Source: Burkholderiales bacterium (GTDB lineage Bacteria; Pseudomonadota; Gammaproteobacteria; Burkholderiales; SG8-41). Taken from it: 64,000 nt of DNA. The translations under genes were made by a program, and so were the position numbers. Of the stretch, positions 22,983 through 30,721 are shown piece by piece (the first letter of the stretch is position 1; each line of letters starts with the position of its first letter). Under the pieces are notes generated by a model. The model was not told the origin of the DNA. It saw only the letters and a list, made by a program, of their open reading frames with translations, and made no database searches. The stretch lies in contig DATAJS010000009.1 of NCBI GenBank assembly GCA_036262035.1, positions 62,001 through 126,000 on the forward strand, in the 5' to 3' direction.

Positions 22983-24269
22983 TCAAGCCGTCAGAAACCG
23001 CGCAAGCAACTGCGTGCCGAGGGCGAAGTCGGCGATGTCCATCGCCTCGAACGGGTTGTGGCTGCCGTGCGCGTTGCGCACGAAGATCATCGCCGCGGGG
23101 TAGTCCGCGCGCTCGAAATCCTGCGCGTCGTGGCCGGCGCCGCTCGGCAGCGCGAGCGGCTCCAGGCCGAGCACTCGTGCTTCGCGCGCGAGCACGCCAC
23201 GCAGACCTTCGTCCATCACCGACGGCTCCTGGAGATTCCATTCGCCGAGCTCGAAGCGCACGCGGCGTCGTTGGCCGATCTCGTCCGCCAATTCGCGCGT
23301 GCGCGCCATCATCGCATCGAGCGTGACCTGCGACTGGCTGCGCAGGTCGATCGTGAAGCTCGTCTCGCCGGGCACTTTGGTGAGCGCATGGGCTTTGGGG
23401 TCGGTATAGAGCTTCCCCACGGTGTACACGAGATCGCCGCCCGCGTTGCGCACCTCTTCCCATGCGAGATCGAGCCGATGGCAGAGCTCCGCGGTCGCGA
23501 GCACGGTGTCGCTGCGATATTCGTGAGGCACCGCGCCCGAGTGGGTGTACTCGCCGATGCAGCGTGCGCTGCGCAGCCGCGCCGACCCGCGGATGGCGGT
23601 GACGATGCCGACGGGATACGCGCGATTCTCGAGCACCGGACCCTGCTCGATGTGCAGCTCGACGTAGCCTGCGTAACGGCCGCGATCCAGAGCGACCCGC
23701 TGTGCAGCGATCGCATCGACATCGAATCCCGCTTCGGCGATGTGCTGAGCCAGCGTCCGCCGGCTGCGGCTGTTGACGGCGGCATGCAGCTCTTTCGCCG
23801 GCAGCATGCCGAGCGCGGCGCGGCTGCCGAGGTGGCCGTTGTGGCTGCCTTCGTACCAGCTGCTCGCTTCCTCGGCGCGGATGCCCACGACGGTGATGTC
23901 GCGCGGCGGCTGCTCGCCCGATCGCCTCAGCGCTGCCTGCACGACGATGCCGGCGATCACGCCGGCCGCGCCGTCGTAGTTGCCGCCCATGGGCACCGAG
24001 TCGAGGTGCGACCCGGTGATCCAGCCCGGCGCCGAGCGGTCGCGGCCGGGCAACGTCAGGTAGAGGTTTCCGGCGAAATCGACGCGCGTCTCGAGGTCGA
24101 GCGCTCGCGCGGTCTTGGTGAGAAGGTCGTGAGCGAGCTGCTCGCCGGCGCCGTAGGACTCGCGGCTCACGCCCGCGCCGTCGGCGGTCTCCTTGCGCAG
24201 GGTGTCGAAAAGCTCGACCGCGAGCGGCATCGCGGCGTCGACAGCCGCGCGCAGTGTGGACGCGTCCAT
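22983..24269 (-). CDS. N-carbamoyl-L-amino-acid hydrolase/allantoate amidohydrolase family (M20)
   Basis: 428 residues from the ATG at 24269. The di-metal M20 signature of the ureide hydrolase branch is present: His88 and Asp90 in GSHLDSVPMGG, Asp99 in NYDGAAGV, Glu133-Glu134 in IRAEEASSW, then YVELHIEQGPVLE and SGAGHDAQDF. These enzymes hydrolyse N-carbamoyl amino acids, allantoate or ureidoglycolate, releasing ammonia and carbon dioxide. The gene is divergent from the PrpD-deacetylase pair at 24310 across 40 bases, and the deacetylase is of the allantoinase-like PuuE type, which supports a ureide or carbamoyl role. The downstream Bug frame begins 2 bases after its stop. Confidence 0.93.
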   Translation of the reverse strand: MDASTLRAAVDAAMPLAVELFDTLRKETADGAGVSRESYGAGEQLAHDLLTKTARALDLETRVDFAGNLYLTLPGRDRSAPGWITGSHLDSVPMGGNYDGAAGVIAGIVVQAALRRSGEQPPRDITVVGIRAEEASSWYEGSHNGHLGSRAALGMLPAKELHAAVNSRSRRTLAQHIAEAGFDVDAIAAQRVALDRGRYAGYVELHIEQGPVLENRAYPVGIVTAIRGSARLRSARCIGEYTHSGAVPHEYRSDTVLATAELCHRLDLAWEEVRNAGGDLVYTVGKLYTDPKAHALTKVPGETSFTIDLRSQSQVTLDAMMARTRELADEIGQRRRVRFELGEWNLQEPSVMDEGLRGVLAREARVLGLEPLALPSGAGHDAQDFERADYPAAMIFVRNAHGSHNPFEAMDIADFALGTQLLARFLTA

Positions 24270-24309
24270 GAGGGTAAGATTAACCCAACCCGGAAGAGGA
24301 GGAAGCGCC

Positions 24310-25683
24310 ATGAACGAACCCGTCCCGCACGCGATCACCGAGATCCACCACGAGCTCACGGTCAAGCTCATCGAGCACACGCGGGAAGCGACCGCGGGCG
24401 AGCTGCCGGCCGACGTGAGCGAGCTCGCGAGGCAATGCGTGCTCGACTGGATCGGCGTCGCCATCGGCGGCTGCGACGATCACCTGCCGCACATCCTGCT
24501 CGAGGAAGCTCGAGCCGAAGGCGGCGAGCCTGTCGCAACGGTCGTCGGTCATGCCGCACGCGTGACGGCGTCACAGGCCGCGCTCATCAACGGCGCGTCC
24601 TCGCACGTGCTGGATTACGACGACGTCAACCTGAGCCTGAACGGCCATCCCAGCGCCGCGATCCTGCCGGGGCTGCTGGCGCTCGCCGAAAGCCGGGGCG
24701 CGTCGGGCCGCGAGCTGATCGCAGCCTTCGTCAATGGTTACGAGCTCGGCGCGCGCGTCGGCCTGCTGGTGGCGCCCGGCCACTATGCGCGCGGCTATCA
24801 CGCGACGTGCACCGTCGGCTCGCTCGGTGCGGCCGCGGCGTGCGCCCGGCTGCTCGGGCTGGACGTCGAGCGCACCGCGCACGCGGTGGGCATCGCCGCG
24901 ACGCAGGCCGGCGGACTGAAGTCGATGTTCGGCACCGAGTGCAAACCGTTCCACGCCGGCGTCGCCGCGCACAACGGGCTGCGCGCGGCGCGGCTTGCCG
25001 CGGCCGGCATGATCGCGCGCGGCGACATCCTCGAATGCCGCCAGGGTTTCGCGGCGGTGATGAGCCCCGATTTCCATCCGGAGACCGCGCTGGCCGATCC
25101 CGCGCGCTTCTATCTTCGCGACAATCTCTTCAAGTACCACGCGTCGTGCTACGGCACGCACGCCTCGATCGAAGGCGTGCGGCAGCTGCGCGAGAAGAAC
25201 GGGCTGCGACCGCAGGACGTCGAGCGCGTGAAGCTGAGAGTCGACAAAGGTGCGGACGCGATGTGCAACATCCCGAACCCCCGCACCGCGCTGGAAGCGA
25301 AGTTCTCCTTACGCTTCATGACGGCGGCGGCGCTGGCGGGCGAGGATACGTCCGACCTCGGGTTCTTTACCGACGAGCGCACCGCCGAGCCCGCGCTGTG
25401 TGCGCTGCGGGACAAGGTCTCGGTCGATTTCGCGACCGACCGCCCGAAGATGGTGGCCGACGTGGTCGTCGAGACCAAGGACGGCCGCACGCTGCGCGCG
25501 ACCCTGGATTCCGGCGTCCCGGGGAACGACGTCGCGGAGCAGGGCCGGCGGCTCGTCGCCAAGTTCGAGCGCCTCGTCGAGCCTGCGCTGGGAAGCGAGC
25601 GCTGCGCGAAGCTGAAGCGCCTCGTCCAGGACCTCGAGCGCACGCCGGTGGCCGAGCTCATGGCGGCGTGCGGCAAGGTCTGA
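24310..25683 (+). CDS. MmgE/PrpD family protein
   Basis: 457 residues from the ATG at 24310. The longer upstream frame has no ribosome site, while GGAAGAGGAGGAAG lies just before this ATG. Family blocks: CVLDWIGVAIGG, INGASSHVLDYDDVN (active-site region), VAPGHYARGYHATCTVGSLG, QAGGLKSMFGTECKPFHAG and YHASCYGTHASIEG. It differs clearly in sequence from the PrpD at 17614, so it is not a recent duplicate. It is followed after 1 base by the polysaccharide-deacetylase-like gene, and divergent to an M20 ureide hydrolase. A dehydratase, decarboxylase or isomerase step in the same pathway is likely. Confidence 0.93.
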   Translation: MNEPVPHAITEIHHELTVKLIEHTREATAGELPADVSELARQCVLDWIGVAIGGCDDHLPHILLEEARAEGGEPVATVVGHAARVTASQAALINGASSHVLDYDDVNLSLNGHPSAAILPGLLALAESRGASGRELIAAFVNGYELGARVGLLVAPGHYARGYHATCTVGSLGAAAACARLLGLDVERTAHAVGIAATQAGGLKSMFGTECKPFHAGVAAHNGLRAARLAAAGMIARGDILECRQGFAAVMSPDFHPETALADPARFYLRDNLFKYHASCYGTHASIEGVRQLREKNGLRPQDVERVKLRVDKGADAMCNIPNPRTALEAKFSLRFMTAAALAGEDTSDLGFFTDERTAEPALCALRDKVSVDFATDRPKMVADVVVETKDGRTLRATLDSGVPGNDVAEQGRRLVAKFERLVEPALGSERCAKLKRLVQDLERTPVAELMAACGKV

Positions 25684-25684
25684 G

Positions 25685-26572
25685 ATGCAACCCGCAGACT
25701 ACGGTCCGTTTCGGTACAGTCCGATCAACCGCCGAGAAAAGTGGCGCTGGCCCAACGGCGCGCAGCTCGCGATCTGGATCATCCCCAACCTCGAATTCTT
25801 TTCGCTGAAGACGCCGCTCGCGGGACATCCGTGGGAGAAGGCGAGTGACCACAAAGCGCCGAGCGTGCGGGCGTGGGGCCAGCGCGACTACGGCAACCGC
25901 GTGGGCATCTTCAGGATGATGGACGTGCTCGACAGGCACGGCATACGCGCGACCGCCGCGACCAACACCGATATCTGCGACTTCCATCCCGAGATCATCG
26001 AGGACGCGGTCAGGCTCGGCTGGGAATTCATCGGGCACAACAAGACGAACAGCACGCGGCTGACCGCGCTGGAGGCGGGGCAGGAACGCGCGCTCATCCG
26101 TCAGTGCACGCAGCGCCTCACGCAGGCGGCGGGCAAGCGCCCGGTCGGCTGGCTCGGCTCGGGCCTCGCCGAGACGTGGAACACGCTCGATTACCTGGCC
26201 GAGGAAGGCTATCTCTACGTCTCGGACTGGGTGAACGACGACCAGCCGTACCGCATGAACGCCGGTGACAAGGAGCTCGTCTACCTGCCGTACTCCTACG
26301 AGGTCAACGACTCGGGCCAGGTCCACTATCGCTTTGCGACCGGCGACGAGTTCGGCCAGATCGTCCGCAACACCTTCGATGTGCTGTACGCGGAAGGCGC
26401 CGATTCGGCGCGCGTGATGGCGATCTGCCTGCATCCCTTCATGACCGGCGTGCCGCATCGCATCGGCGCGCTCGACAAGGCGCTCGCCTATATCAAAGGC
26501 CACGACCGCGTGTGGTTCGCGACGGGCGAGGAGATCGTGCGCGCTTACAGAGAGTCGAAGGCTTCGATCTGA
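25685..26572 (+). CDS. polysaccharide deacetylase-like (PuuE allantoinase-type) protein
   Basis: 295 residues with a NodB-type barrel of the cofactor-light, PuuE-like branch. It has the N-terminal FRYSPINRREKWRWPNGAQLAIW, a NRVGIFRMMDVLDRHGI segment, TNTDICDFHPEII, and EFIGHNKTNSTRL, where His of GHN is the conserved metal or catalytic His. A HPFMTGVPHRIGAL block lies near the C-terminus. PuuE enzymes open the hydantoin ring of allantoin. Related proteins act on other cyclic amides. The gene starts 1 base after the PrpD stop, so they share a transcript. With the divergent N-carbamoyl hydrolase, this suggests ring opening followed by carbamoyl hydrolysis. Confidence 0.9.
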   Translation: MQPADYGPFRYSPINRREKWRWPNGAQLAIWIIPNLEFFSLKTPLAGHPWEKASDHKAPSVRAWGQRDYGNRVGIFRMMDVLDRHGIRATAATNTDICDFHPEIIEDAVRLGWEFIGHNKTNSTRLTALEAGQERALIRQCTQRLTQAAGKRPVGWLGSGLAETWNTLDYLAEEGYLYVSDWVNDDQPYRMNAGDKELVYLPYSYEVNDSGQVHYRFATGDEFGQIVRNTFDVLYAEGADSARVMAICLHPFMTGVPHRIGALDKALAYIKGHDRVWFATGEEIVRAYRESKASI

Positions 26573-26576
26573 AGCG

Positions 26577-26831
26577 TCACGACGGGGTATCGCCGGCGAG
26601 TATCAGTCGGACCGCGGGGTCGGGCTCCTCGATCATGCGTGCGATGACGAGGTGACGCTGGTCCCATGGCGGTCTCGCAGGCTCCCGAGCGCCCGGTCTT
26701 GCGAAAAAGAGATTGGCGCGCCGACGCGCGCGTTCTTCGGAGTCCGCTTCGATCTGGACGGGCTCGTCGGTGGTGCTGAGCGTCCAATCGGTCGCGCGAC
26801 GGTCGATGGGCGTGAGAAGAAACAGGGGCAT
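26577..26831 (-). CDS. small protein downstream of the CHAT gene, unknown
   Basis: 84 residues (FLLTPIDRRATDWTLS, QIEADSEERARRRANLFFARPG, RHLVIARMIEEPDPAVRL). It is soluble, charged, and has no signal peptide or membrane segment. It lies 34 bases after the stop of the CHAT protease gene in the same orientation and is the last gene of that operon. I do not recognise a family. The pattern SEERARRRANLFF looks like a small helix of an alpha/beta domain. It could be an adaptor, substrate or inhibitor of the CHAT protein, but only its position suggests this. Confidence 0.65.
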   Translation of the reverse strand: MPLFLLTPIDRRATDWTLSTTDEPVQIEADSEERARRRANLFFARPGAREPARPPWDQRHLVIARMIEEPDPAVRLILAGDTPS

Positions 26832-26865
26832 GTGCTGAAATGACGGGTGATGCGAGGCTCTGTCC

Positions 26866-29016
26866 TCAGAGCCAGTTGCCGATGAGGAGGAACGGCGCCC
26901 AGTAACTGGGGTGGCGGTAACGCGCGTCCTTGAGCATTTCCTGCTGCGCGGTCTGCAGCGCGACGACTTTCGACATCTGCGTCGTGCGCAGGAGCTGATA
27001 GAAGCGCGTCACCAGATCGCTGGACGCCTGGTCGCTCACGAACCACAGCGTCGCGACCGCGCTGCGCGCGCCCGCCTTGATGGCGACCCCGGCCAGGCCG
27101 AGCGCCGCGCGGTCGTCTCCGGCCGCGGTGCGGCACGCGGACAGCGTGAGCAGCTCGACGGGATCGTCGCGGAAGCGCGTGGCCTTGAGATAGCGCTCGA
27201 GGTCGTCCATGGTGATCTTCCCGTCGTAGGTGAGCAGGAAGCTCTTCTTCGGATCGCTGTCGAACTGGCCGTGCGACGCGATGTGCACGACCGAATACGG
27301 CAGCGCCTTCAGCTCTTTCTCGAACGCGTTCTCGCTGAACTGCGCGTTGCGCAGGGTCTTGGCCTGCGTCAGGCGCTGGATGGCGTCGAGCTCGCCGGTG
27401 ACCGCCGGCAGCGCGGGGAACTGCTGAACGCTCTCGGAGAGACCGGAGAGCAGCACGCGCGATTCCTTGGTGTCGAGGGGCCGTGGCTCGAGGAGCGACA
27501 GCCCCGGCGCGACCGCGAACGCGTAGCGGCTGACCAGGAACTGCTTGCCGTCGTGCAGCGCCGCCATCGGCACGCTGCGCAGAGCGCCGTCGGGGATCAG
27601 CACGACGGTCGTCACCTGGCCGCCCGCAAGCTCGGGCTCGATCGGCCGGAACAGCCAGCCGTAGAGACGCTGTGCGTGCGGCAGGAACTGGTTGGTCGTG
27701 CGCTTTTCCAGGAGCGACCGGAACGTGTGAATCTCTTCGGTGAGGGCGGTCGCGGTGATCGGGATGGTGATCTGCTTCACGCGGCCTGCCACCGATACCA
27801 GCATCTCGGTGCGGTCGGGCAGGAAAACCGGATAGAGCACCGCGGTGTCGGCGGCGACGGTCTCGATCGCACGCCGTCGCGCCTGGAGCTGGGCGACGCA
27901 TTCGTCCTTGAAGTAGTCCTCGAGCTCGACCGAGCGGAATTGCTCGACGACTTCGCGCACCTCGCCGAGCGTCTTCTGCGGATCGGCTTCGTTGCGCGCG
28001 CGTTTGAGCAGCAGGTCCGCGAGCTCGATGAAGAGCGGGCCCACGGTATCGCGATAAGACGTGCGCGAGGCGTTGAGCTCCTGGATGAGATCGACGCGCA
28101 CCGTCTGGAAGCGCTGCACCGCGCGGCGATACGACGCCAGCGCTTCGTCGGTCTTGCCTTGCGCGAGCAGCACGCGCGCCGCGAGCCAGTGCCAGCGATA
28201 TTGCAGGTCCGCGGCGTCCGCCGTCTGCGCCGATGCGAGGGCGAGCGAGGTGAGACGCGACGCTTCGTCGCCGCGGCCGTCGAGGTGATAGAGCCGCGCG
28301 AGCCCGCCGCGCGCGAGCGAGAGGGCGCGCAGATCGCGCGTCTTCTCGGCGATCCTCAGCGCTTCCTGGTGTGCGCGGAAGCTGCGTTCGAGCAGCGCGC
28401 GGTCGCGCGTGGCCTCGAACAGCCGCCCGAGCAATTCGCCCGCAGACAGCAGCGCGAGCGCCTTGTCGCGAGGCTCGGCGATGCGGGCGATCTCGCGCTC
28501 GAGCACCGCGAGCGCTTCGACGGCGCGCGCGTTGTCCTTCTGATCGGCCTGCAGGTAGGCGATGTTCGAGGCGGCGCGCGCAGCGGCGGAAGAGTCGTTC
28601 GACGCTCGCGCGGTCTCGAGGCTGCGCTCGTAGCGCGCCAGCGCGTCCTGCGGTTTGCCTTCGACCGCGGCGAGATTGCCGAGATCGTTGAGCACCGCGG
28701 CTTCGAGGGTCTTCGCGTTCAGGCGCTGCGCTTCGTTCAGCGACTGCGTGAGGAGGGCGCGCGCCTCGTCGGCGCGGCCGCGCAGCAGATACGCCTTACC
28801 GAGCGCGCCGTGCACCGCGGCGGTCAGCGCCGCATCGTCGCCGGCCTCGGCGCGCAGGCGCGCCTCCTCGAGGTATTCGAGCGCCTGGTTGCGATGGCCG
28901 AGGCGCTGCACCGACTCGGCTTTCTCGAGCAGCTCGCGCGGCGGCGGCGTTTCGGCGGCACGGGCCCCGCAGGCAAGCGCCGCGAAGAGGGCAAGCCCGA
29001 TGATCGCGATCTTCAT
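26866..29016 (-). CDS. exported TPR-CHAT domain protein (caspase-like protease)
   Basis: 716 residues. A signal peptide (KIAIIGLALFAALACGARA) directs it to the periplasm, and an AxLAC lipobox variant is possible at Cys16. Residues about 25-330 are TPR-type helical repeats (ALGKAYLLRGRADEARALL, LNDLGNLAAVEGKPQDALARYE). The C-terminal CHAT domain (about 430-716) has the catalytic dyad of the clan: His582 in VVHIASHGQF and Cys628 in LTLSACRTAAGDDR, with the downstream GLAGVAIKAGARSAVATLW and HPSYWAPFLLIGNWL ending. CHAT proteins are cysteine proteases related to caspases and separase. It starts 4 bases after the ShlB-type transporter gene. An exported position and two-partner-secretion neighbours suggest processing of an envelope or secreted substrate. 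Confidence 0.95.
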   Translation of the reverse strand: MKIAIIGLALFAALACGARAAETPPPRELLEKAESVQRLGHRNQALEYLEEARLRAEAGDDAALTAAVHGALGKAYLLRGRADEARALLTQSLNEAQRLNAKTLEAAVLNDLGNLAAVEGKPQDALARYERSLETARASNDSSAAARAASNIAYLQADQKDNARAVEALAVLEREIARIAEPRDKALALLSAGELLGRLFEATRDRALLERSFRAHQEALRIAEKTRDLRALSLARGGLARLYHLDGRGDEASRLTSLALASAQTADAADLQYRWHWLAARVLLAQGKTDEALASYRRAVQRFQTVRVDLIQELNASRTSYRDTVGPLFIELADLLLKRARNEADPQKTLGEVREVVEQFRSVELEDYFKDECVAQLQARRRAIETVAADTAVLYPVFLPDRTEMLVSVAGRVKQITIPITATALTEEIHTFRSLLEKRTTNQFLPHAQRLYGWLFRPIEPELAGGQVTTVVLIPDGALRSVPMAALHDGKQFLVSRYAFAVAPGLSLLEPRPLDTKESRVLLSGLSESVQQFPALPAVTGELDAIQRLTQAKTLRNAQFSENAFEKELKALPYSVVHIASHGQFDSDPKKSFLLTYDGKITMDDLERYLKATRFRDDPVELLTLSACRTAAGDDRAALGLAGVAIKAGARSAVATLWFVSDQASSDLVTRFYQLLRTTQMSKVVALQTAQQEMLKDARYRHPSYWAPFLLIGNWL

Positions 29017-29020
29017 CGAA

Positions 29021-30721
29021 TCAGAAGTACTTGCTCACGTTGATCATGAAGTGCAGCCCGCGGTCCTGGGGATCGGAGTTCGGCACCGCGATCTTCTCCA
29101 TCGCCTTCGCATAGTAGAAGCGCGCGTAGATGGCGGGGGTCAGATCCCAGCGCACGCCGACGCCGACGCTCGACAGGCGGTCGGGAAAGCTCGTGGGGAT
29201 CTCCTGGTCGTCGTAGGCGCGGCCGCGGTCGGTGAACGCGACGAGCTGCACGACGCCGTCCTCGCTGCGGGTGCTCAGCATCGAAGGCACCCAGCGGAAC
29301 ACCGGATGGCGGTACTCGACCGACGCGAACCAGCCCTGGTCCTTCACCAGCCGGTTCTCGCGATAGCCGCGCACGCTCTCGACGCCGCCGAGCGCGAAGC
29401 GCTCGCTGGGCAGGAGCTTGCCGTTGGAGAACTGGCGGTCGTAACGGACGATGATCTGGTTGCCCGCGTTCGAGAGCCGTCTCACCCACTGCGCCTGGAT
29501 GAAGCGCGTGACGAACAGCCCGTCGGCGAGGTTGGGATTCACGGTCACGCCGCCGACGTCCAGGCCCGATTTCACCCACGCCCGCGCCGAGAACACCTGG
29601 TTCTCGGTGCGGTAGACCCAGTCGGCCGACAGGCGCGCCGCGCGCACCCGGCTCTTCGCGTCGGCGACGCCCGCGGTGAACGAAAACGGCGTGCCGAGGA
29701 GGAACGTCTCGCTCTCGCGATCGGAGTAGTACGCGGAGAGATCGAGCTCCTGCGCGAGCGTGCGATACACCGGCTGGGTGAGTCCGAGCTCGAACGTGTC
29801 CGACTTGCTCACGATGTCGAGCGGACCGAAAGGCGGCTCGATCACCACCGCGCGGTTTTTCTCGTAACGCAAGGACAGCGTGGTGTCCCAGCGCGATACC
29901 GGCGCGGCCGCGTATGCGGTGTACTCGTCGAGGCCGCGCGTGAGACCGTAGCGCAGCCCGACCTGGACCCCGCGGCCGAAGAGGTTGCGTGCGCCCGCCC
30001 GGAACTCGTTGAGATAGCTGCCGATGCTCGGCGAGCGACTGTTGGAGAAGCGGTAGCCGATCTCGTACGGCGGCGCTTCGGTGACGTCCACGCGCAGCAC
30101 GGCTTCGCCGAGCTTCTCCCCGGGCGAGAGCTGCGCGTTCAGCCGGTCGATCAGCGGGCTCTGCGCGAGGAGCTGAAGGCGCTCCTGCAAAGCAGGAAGG
30201 CGCAGCGGGGCGTTCGGGTCGGCGGAGACGCGATCGGTGATGTACGAGCGCGCGAAGCGGTTCTGCCCCTGGAGGACGATGTCGGCGAGGCGGCCTTCGA
30301 CGATCCGGAGCTTCAGCACGCCGCCGGCCAGGTCCTGGTCGGGCACGAGCGCGCCGGAGCTCACGTAGCCGTTCGCGATGTAGTGCGCGGTGATCCGCGT
30401 GCGCGCGTCCTCGATCTCGACGTTGCCGAGCTCACGGCCTTCGTACTGCGCGACGAGCGCGTGCAGCTCCGCGTCGCTGAACACCGTGTTGCCCGAGAAC
30501 TCGAAGCGCTTGACGAACACGCGCAGCGTGGACGAGAGCCGGCGCTGGTCGTCGAGCGGCGGCACCGGCGGCAGCACGAACGGGGAGGGCGCGGGCTTGG
30601 GGGCGATCTCGGGCAGCGGCGCGAACTCGGGGCGGCGTTCCGGCACTGTGATGGGCGGTGCGACCTGCGCGTGCGCGGCGCCGATCGCGGCGAGGCACGC
30701 CGCGGCGGTCAGCGCGCGCAC
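29021..30721 (-). CDS. ShlB/FhaC/HecB-type two-partner secretion outer-membrane transporter
   Basis: 566 residues from a GTG at 30721 that overlaps the end of the exoprotein gene by 13 bases. It opens a signal peptide (RALTAAACLAAIGAAHAQ). A Pro-rich linker is followed by a POTRA domain: LRVFVKRFEFSGNTVFSDAELHALV, DARTRITAHYIANGYVSSGALVP and LRIVEGRLADI. The rest is a 16-strand barrel (ShlB domain) with FALGGVESVRGYREN, matching the conserved lock-helix and loop L6 region. It ends in FMINVSKYF, a C-terminal Phe being the outer-membrane assembly signal. It should export the 1798-residue exoprotein encoded just upstream. Overlapping reading frames imply coupled translation. Confidence 0.95.
   Translation of the reverse strand: MRALTAAACLAAIGAAHAQVAPPITVPERRPEFAPLPEIAPKPAPSPFVLPPVPPLDDQRRLSSTLRVFVKRFEFSGNTVFSDAELHALVAQYEGRELGNVEIEDARTRITAHYIANGYVSSGALVPDQDLAGGVLKLRIVEGRLADIVLQGQNRFARSYITDRVSADPNAPLRLPALQERLQLLAQSPLIDRLNAQLSPGEKLGEAVLRVDVTEAPPYEIGYRFSNSRSPSIGSYLNEFRAGARNLFGRGVQVGLRYGLTRGLDEYTAYAAAPVSRWDTTLSLRYEKNRAVVIEPPFGPLDIVSKSDTFELGLTQPVYRTLAQELDLSAYYSDRESETFLLGTPFSFTAGVADAKSRVRAARLSADWVYRTENQVFSARAWVKSGLDVGGVTVNPNLADGLFVTRFIQAQWVRRLSNAGNQIIVRYDRQFSNGKLLPSERFALGGVESVRGYRENRLVKDQGWFASVEYRHPVFRWVPSMLSTRSEDGVVQLVAFTDRGRAYDDQEIPTSFPDRLSSVGVGVRWDLTPAIYARFYYAKAMEKIAVPNSDPQDRGLHFMINVSKYF

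Noticed and set aside
21829-23463. A single 544-residue Bug fusion protein
   Set aside because: The upstream part of the frame runs antisense-like through the repeats and through the end of the hydrolase gene. The normal protein begins near 22797, or at most at 22980.
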